Source: an uncultured Clostridia bacterium
Lineage (GTDB): Bacteria > Bacillota > Clostridia > Oscillospirales > CAG-272
Length of the DNA stretch: 25,474 nt
Direction of reading: 5' to 3'
Assembly (NCBI GenBank): GCA_946618395.1
Contig: CAMOLD010000008.1
Coordinates: 1-25,474, forward strand
Position 1 is the first letter of the stretch. Each line of letters begins with the position of its first letter. The position numbers and the translations under genes are program-made. This document shows, piece by piece, positions 22,963-25,474 of this stretch. Under the pieces are notes generated by a model, which was given only the letters and a program-made list of their open reading frames with translations, was not told the DNA's origin and did no database searches.

Positions 22963-23355
22963 TTATGCAAGAATTTCTTTTTCGATCAGCTCGGCAAGGG
23001 AGGTTTGATTGGCAAGAACAAAGTTGGGTTCCAACTGCGCCCGATTTTGCTCCATAAACTGCCGGGCGGCATCGGTCCCGGGAATCAGATACAGCACGAC
23101 ATCCCGGTTTTGAACGCCGGCGGCAAAATCCCGCAGGGCAATCAAAAGCAGTTCTTCGTTTTCAAATCCTGCCACGGCGTGATATTTTGCCGTCAGGCAA
23201 AAGCGCCGCAAAAAGGGAACGCGGTTACAGAAGATATGCGAAAGGATGCCTTGCCGGGCAAAAAACGCCCGCGAGACCGATCTTGCATATCCGGAATCGC
23301 CCAGCAATACGGGCGCAAGCTCTCCGGCGCGCAGTTCCTTTTGTAAAAAATCCAT
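22963..23355 (-). CDS. Small orphan protein resembling a pre-ATP-grasp domain
   Basis: A protein of 130 residues. The start PVLLGDSGYARSVSRAFFARQGI and the later VVLYLIPGTDAARQFMEQNRAQLEPNFVLAN recall the N-terminal pre-ATP-grasp (Rossmann-like) domain of Firmicutes carboxylate-amine ligases. In those enzymes a similar xxLGGDxxxYxxARxFHxxYG segment precedes the ATP-binding domains. Here the protein ends about where the ATP-grasp domains would begin, so no catalytic ATP site is present. The frame is intact with an AAGGAA site, so it looks like a real short gene. The upstream gene is divergent and unrelated, and no fragment of an ATP-grasp domain was found nearby. Function unknown. The family assignment is from pattern memory and moderate. 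Confidence 0.7.
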   Translation of the reverse strand: MDFLQKELRAGELAPVLLGDSGYARSVSRAFFARQGILSHIFCNRVPFLRRFCLTAKYHAVAGFENEELLLIALRDFAAGVQNRDVVLYLIPGTDAARQFMEQNRAQLEPNFVLANQTSLAELIEKEILA

Positions 23356-23442
23356 TGGTAAACTTCCTTTCTTTATCCGTCTCTTCTATTTTACCATAAA
23401 AAAAGGAAAATGGAAGAGAATTGCGAAAAACAGGAGAAAAAT

Positions 23443-24018
23443 ATGAAAAAAGAGACCATTTTTCGCGTTTTTTCCAGGCTTCCGGTTTTGCAAACCGAGC
23501 GGCTGACCTTGCGCAAATTGACCCCGCGCGACGCCGCCGATATGTTTGATTATGCCCATCGGCCGGACGTTACGCGCTATCTGACATGGAATCCGCACCC
23601 GGATATTTCCTATTCCAAAGAATATTTGGAATACTTGCAGGGGCGGTATGCCGGCGGAATGTATTACGACTGGGGAATTGAAGAGAAAGCCAGCGGCAAG
23701 ATGATTGGAACCTGCGGCTTTACCTCCTTCAACTGTTCGCACGACAAAGCTGAGATCGGCTATGTGATCCACCCCGACTACTGGGGAAAGGGAATTGCCG
23801 CCGAGGCGGTGAAAAAGATTGTTGCTTTCGGATTTGAAAAGCTGAATCTTCACCGGATCGAGGCAAAATTTATAGAAGGAAATCTCCGCTCGCGCCGCGT
23901 GATGGAAAAGGTGGGCATGACCTTTGAGGGATATGAGCAGGAATCCATGCTGATCAAAGGAAAATACGTAACGATTGGCACCTGCGCAGTTTTGAAATCG
24001 GAATGGGAAAGCCAATAA
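23443..24018 (+). CDS. GNAT acetyltransferase, RimJ/RimL-like
   Basis: A protein of 191 residues. It starts like RimJ/RimL/YjdJ types (LQTERLTLRKLTPRDAADMFDYAHRPDVTRYL). The acetyl-CoA loop is PDYWGKGIAAEAVKKIVAFGF with Gly-x-Gly-Ile-Ala, followed by LNLHRIEAKFIEGNLRSRRVMEKVGMTFEG, typical of the family. Such enzymes acetylate ribosomal protein N-termini, other proteins or small amines; the substrate is unknown. I chose the ATG at 23443 because AGGAG precedes it by eight bases. An ATG at 23410 with a weaker AAAAGG would add 11 charged residues. It is divergent from the small pre-ATP-grasp-like gene and ends at a strong terminator. It is unrelated in sequence to the shorter GNAT at 5841. Confidence 0.88.
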   Translation: MKKETIFRVFSRLPVLQTERLTLRKLTPRDAADMFDYAHRPDVTRYLTWNPHPDISYSKEYLEYLQGRYAGGMYYDWGIEEKASGKMIGTCGFTSFNCSHDKAEIGYVIHPDYWGKGIAAEAVKKIVAFGFEKLNLHRIEAKFIEGNLRSRRVMEKVGMTFEGYEQESMLIKGKYVTIGTCAVLKSEWESQ

Positions 24019-24031
24019 GAAAATAGAAAAC

Positions 24032-24064
24032 GAACCCCGCGGACTTGTCCGCGGGGTTCTGCTT
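24032..24064. terminator. Bidirectional intrinsic terminator
   Basis: GAACCCCGCGGAC (24032-24044) is the reverse complement of GTCCGCGGGGTTC (24047-24059). It is followed by TGCTTTTT, and on the other strand by CGTTTTCTATTTT. It sits between the convergent GNAT and uracil permease genes. Confidence 0.93.
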
Positions 24065-24081
24065 TTTATTTTGCTTGCTGA

Positions 24082-25474
24082 TTATTCGTTGTTTTTGTTC
24101 TTGTTGCCAATGTTGAGCACAAGGTTGGTAACAATGCCAAGGATCAGCGCGCAGGCAACTGCGGTAATCGTGACTTTACCAATTTTCAAAGCCATGCCGC
24201 CGATACCAATGATTAGAATAACAGATGCAGTGAAGAGGTTGCGGTTGTCGCCAAGGTCAACCTTTTGGATCATCTTCAAACCGGAAACTGCAATGAATCC
24301 ATAAAGGGCTATGCAAACGCCACCCATTACACAACTTGGGATGGATGCTAAGAATGTATTGAAAGGAGCAATAAAGGATGCGATCATTGCCATGCATGCA
24401 GTAACAAAGATTGTGCAAACAGAGGCGTTACCAGAGATTGCTACGCAACCGATGGATTCACCGTAGGTGGTATTCGGGCAGCCGCCGAAGAACGCACCAA
24501 CCATTGAGCCAACGCCGTCACCAAGCAGGGTGTTGGAAAGTCCGGGATCTTCCAGCAAATCCTTTTCGATGATGGAGGAGATGTTTTTGTGGTCGGCAAG
24601 GTGCTCTGCAAAGACAACCATTGCAACAGGAACATACGCAACAGTGACAGTTCCGAAGAAGGCGGGAGTCAAACTACTAAAGCCTTTGAATGCTTCAATG
24701 AAAGTAAAGTTTGGAATCCAGTCCATTGCTTTGAAGACTGAAAAATCAATGATTTGCCAAGTATTGTTCTTTGTAATTAGACCAATCACTGTGAATATTG
24801 TGGCAAGTGCATACCCGCCGAGAATACCGATCACGAATGGAATCATTTTGAACGTCTTTTTACCAAAAACGGAGCAGAAAATAACAATGAAGAGTGCAAG
24901 AAGCCCACAGAGGAGCAGTAAAAATCCTTTCCAGTTCATAACATAACTTCCAGCAGAATCTTGCAATACAATTCCAGCGTAGTTCCCAAGCAAATTTTTA
25001 ATTGCACTGCCGGAAAGTCCGAGACCGATGATTGCAACTGTTGGACCAACAACAATAGCAGGCATCAATTTGTTAATCCACTTAATTCCTGCAAATTTCG
25101 TAATCAAAGAGATGATTACATATACGAGACCTGCCAGGATTGCACCGATTAGAATTCCGAGATAGCCAACACTTGCGGATAAACCGCCGGCAAATGCAGC
25201 GAGGAATGTAGTGGTCATTGAAGGAATGAACGCAAAGGACGAACCTAAGAAAACCGGGCTTTTGAATCTAGTAAAGAGTAAGTAGATGATTGTGCCAGCC
25301 CCTGCACCGAACAAAGCAGCCGATGTGGACATTTCAGCTTGAGTGGCAAGATTTACCGAAATAGGTACTGTGATGGTTGCGGCAAGGATGGCAAGCAGCT
25401 GTTGCAACGCAAACAGGATTACTTTGCCGTATCCAATGTCGCGCGGTTTTGCGTTGACATTGTAAGCGAGTTTC
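24082..25474 (-). CDS. uraA (pyrP): Uracil permease (NCS2 family), 5' end beyond the window
   Basis: At least 464 residues of an NCS2 transporter; the open frame continues to the right edge (visible start of text KLAYNVNAKPRDIGYGKVILFALQQLLAIL), so the true start lies outside. The uracil-binding glutamates of UraA are in place: FAEH (UraA E241) and NTTYGESIG (UraA E290). GSSFAFI near the first half-helix and KDLLEDPGLSNTLLGDG also match UraA. These favour uracil over xanthine or urate, whose motifs differ at the second site. Some stretches are clearly lower in GC than the rest of the window and use more A/T-ending codons. Fourteen transmembrane segments are expected and mostly visible. Any PyrR or attenuator control would be upstream, outside the window. 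Confidence 0.92.
   Translation of the reverse strand, partial: KLAYNVNAKPRDIGYGKVILFALQQLLAILAATITVPISVNLATQAEMSTSAALFGAGAGTIIYLLFTRFKSPVFLGSSFAFIPSMTTTFLAAFAGGLSASVGYLGILIGAILAGLVYVIISLITKFAGIKWINKLMPAIVVGPTVAIIGLGLSGSAIKNLLGNYAGIVLQDSAGSYVMNWKGFLLLLCGLLALFIVIFCSVFGKKTFKMIPFVIGILGGYALATIFTVIGLITKNNTWQIIDFSVFKAMDWIPNFTFIEAFKGFSSLTPAFFGTVTVAYVPVAMVVFAEHLADHKNISSIIEKDLLEDPGLSNTLLGDGVGSMVGAFFGGCPNTTYGESIGCVAISGNASVCTIFVTACMAMIASFIAPFNTFLASIPSCVMGGVCIALYGFIAVSGLKMIQKVDLGDNRNLFTASVILIIGIGGMALKIGKVTITAVACALILGIVTNLVLNIGNKNKNNE

Noticed and set aside
1..25474. CRISPR arrays, phage or transposon remnants, tRNA or rRNA genes
   Set aside because: I scanned for spaced repeats, transposase or integrase motifs, attachment-site-like duplications and tRNA T-loop signatures and saw none. 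Gene order is tight and housekeeping-like.

Overview
The window reads as chromosomal core sequence from an anaerobic, spore-forming, Clostridia-like Firmicute. Four things support this: the gene order SRP RNA - dnaX - ebfC (ybaB) - recR; a large Bacillus/Clostridium-type SRP RNA with an Alu domain; a SigK-type sporulation sigma factor with a hydrophobic pro-sequence; and a citrate synthase of the Re (isopropylmalate-synthase-like) type, which is found in strict anaerobes. The ribosome binding sites are strong AGGAGG-like sites, and promoters with 17-bp spacers are easy to read. I see no phage, insertion sequence, CRISPR array, tRNA or rRNA. I assigned the genes by motif and family recognition, without any database search.

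Layout from left to right. (1) 90-2769: a sulfur-assimilation operon of O-acetylhomoserine sulfhydrylase, cysteine synthase and an Rrf2-family regulator with three cysteines. (2) 2813-6287: a promoter, the SRP RNA, a candidate terminator, then dnaX, ebfC, recR and a GNAT acetyltransferase. (3) 6339-8724, minus strand: a sodium/solute symporter and sigK, each with its own signals. (4) 8811-11282: PPi-type phosphofructokinase and UDP-GlcNAc 2-epimerase. (5) 11301-12100: an isolated gene for an unrecognised two-helix membrane protein with its own promoter and terminator. (6) 12133-17346: Re-citrate synthase, a GntR/FCD regulator, aconitase and isocitrate dehydrogenase. (7) 17376-19988: a CPBP membrane protease, tadA and asnA. 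(8) 19998-22960: trkA and trkH potassium uptake. (9) 22963-24064: an orphan pre-ATP-grasp-like protein (minus strand) and a second GNAT enzyme. (10) 24082 to the right edge: a uracil permease on the minus strand, cut by the window end.

The best functional unit is the citrate-to-2-oxoglutarate operon. It holds all three enzymes needed to make 2-oxoglutarate, the precursor of glutamate, from acetyl-CoA and oxaloacetate. A ligand-binding GntR regulator is embedded in it, and a TGTATACA palindrome overlaps the expected transcription start, which suggests autoregulation. The best RNA observation is the SRP RNA. Its GGAA-tetraloop stem carries GG/CC where B. subtilis and E. coli carry CC/GG, a double compensatory swap, and its ends form a helix of about 30 bp that would suit RNase III maturation.

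I found no clearly unprecedented system. The most novel candidates are the orphan pre-ATP-grasp protein, the 218-residue membrane protein, and the proposed regulation of the Re-citrate synthase operon.
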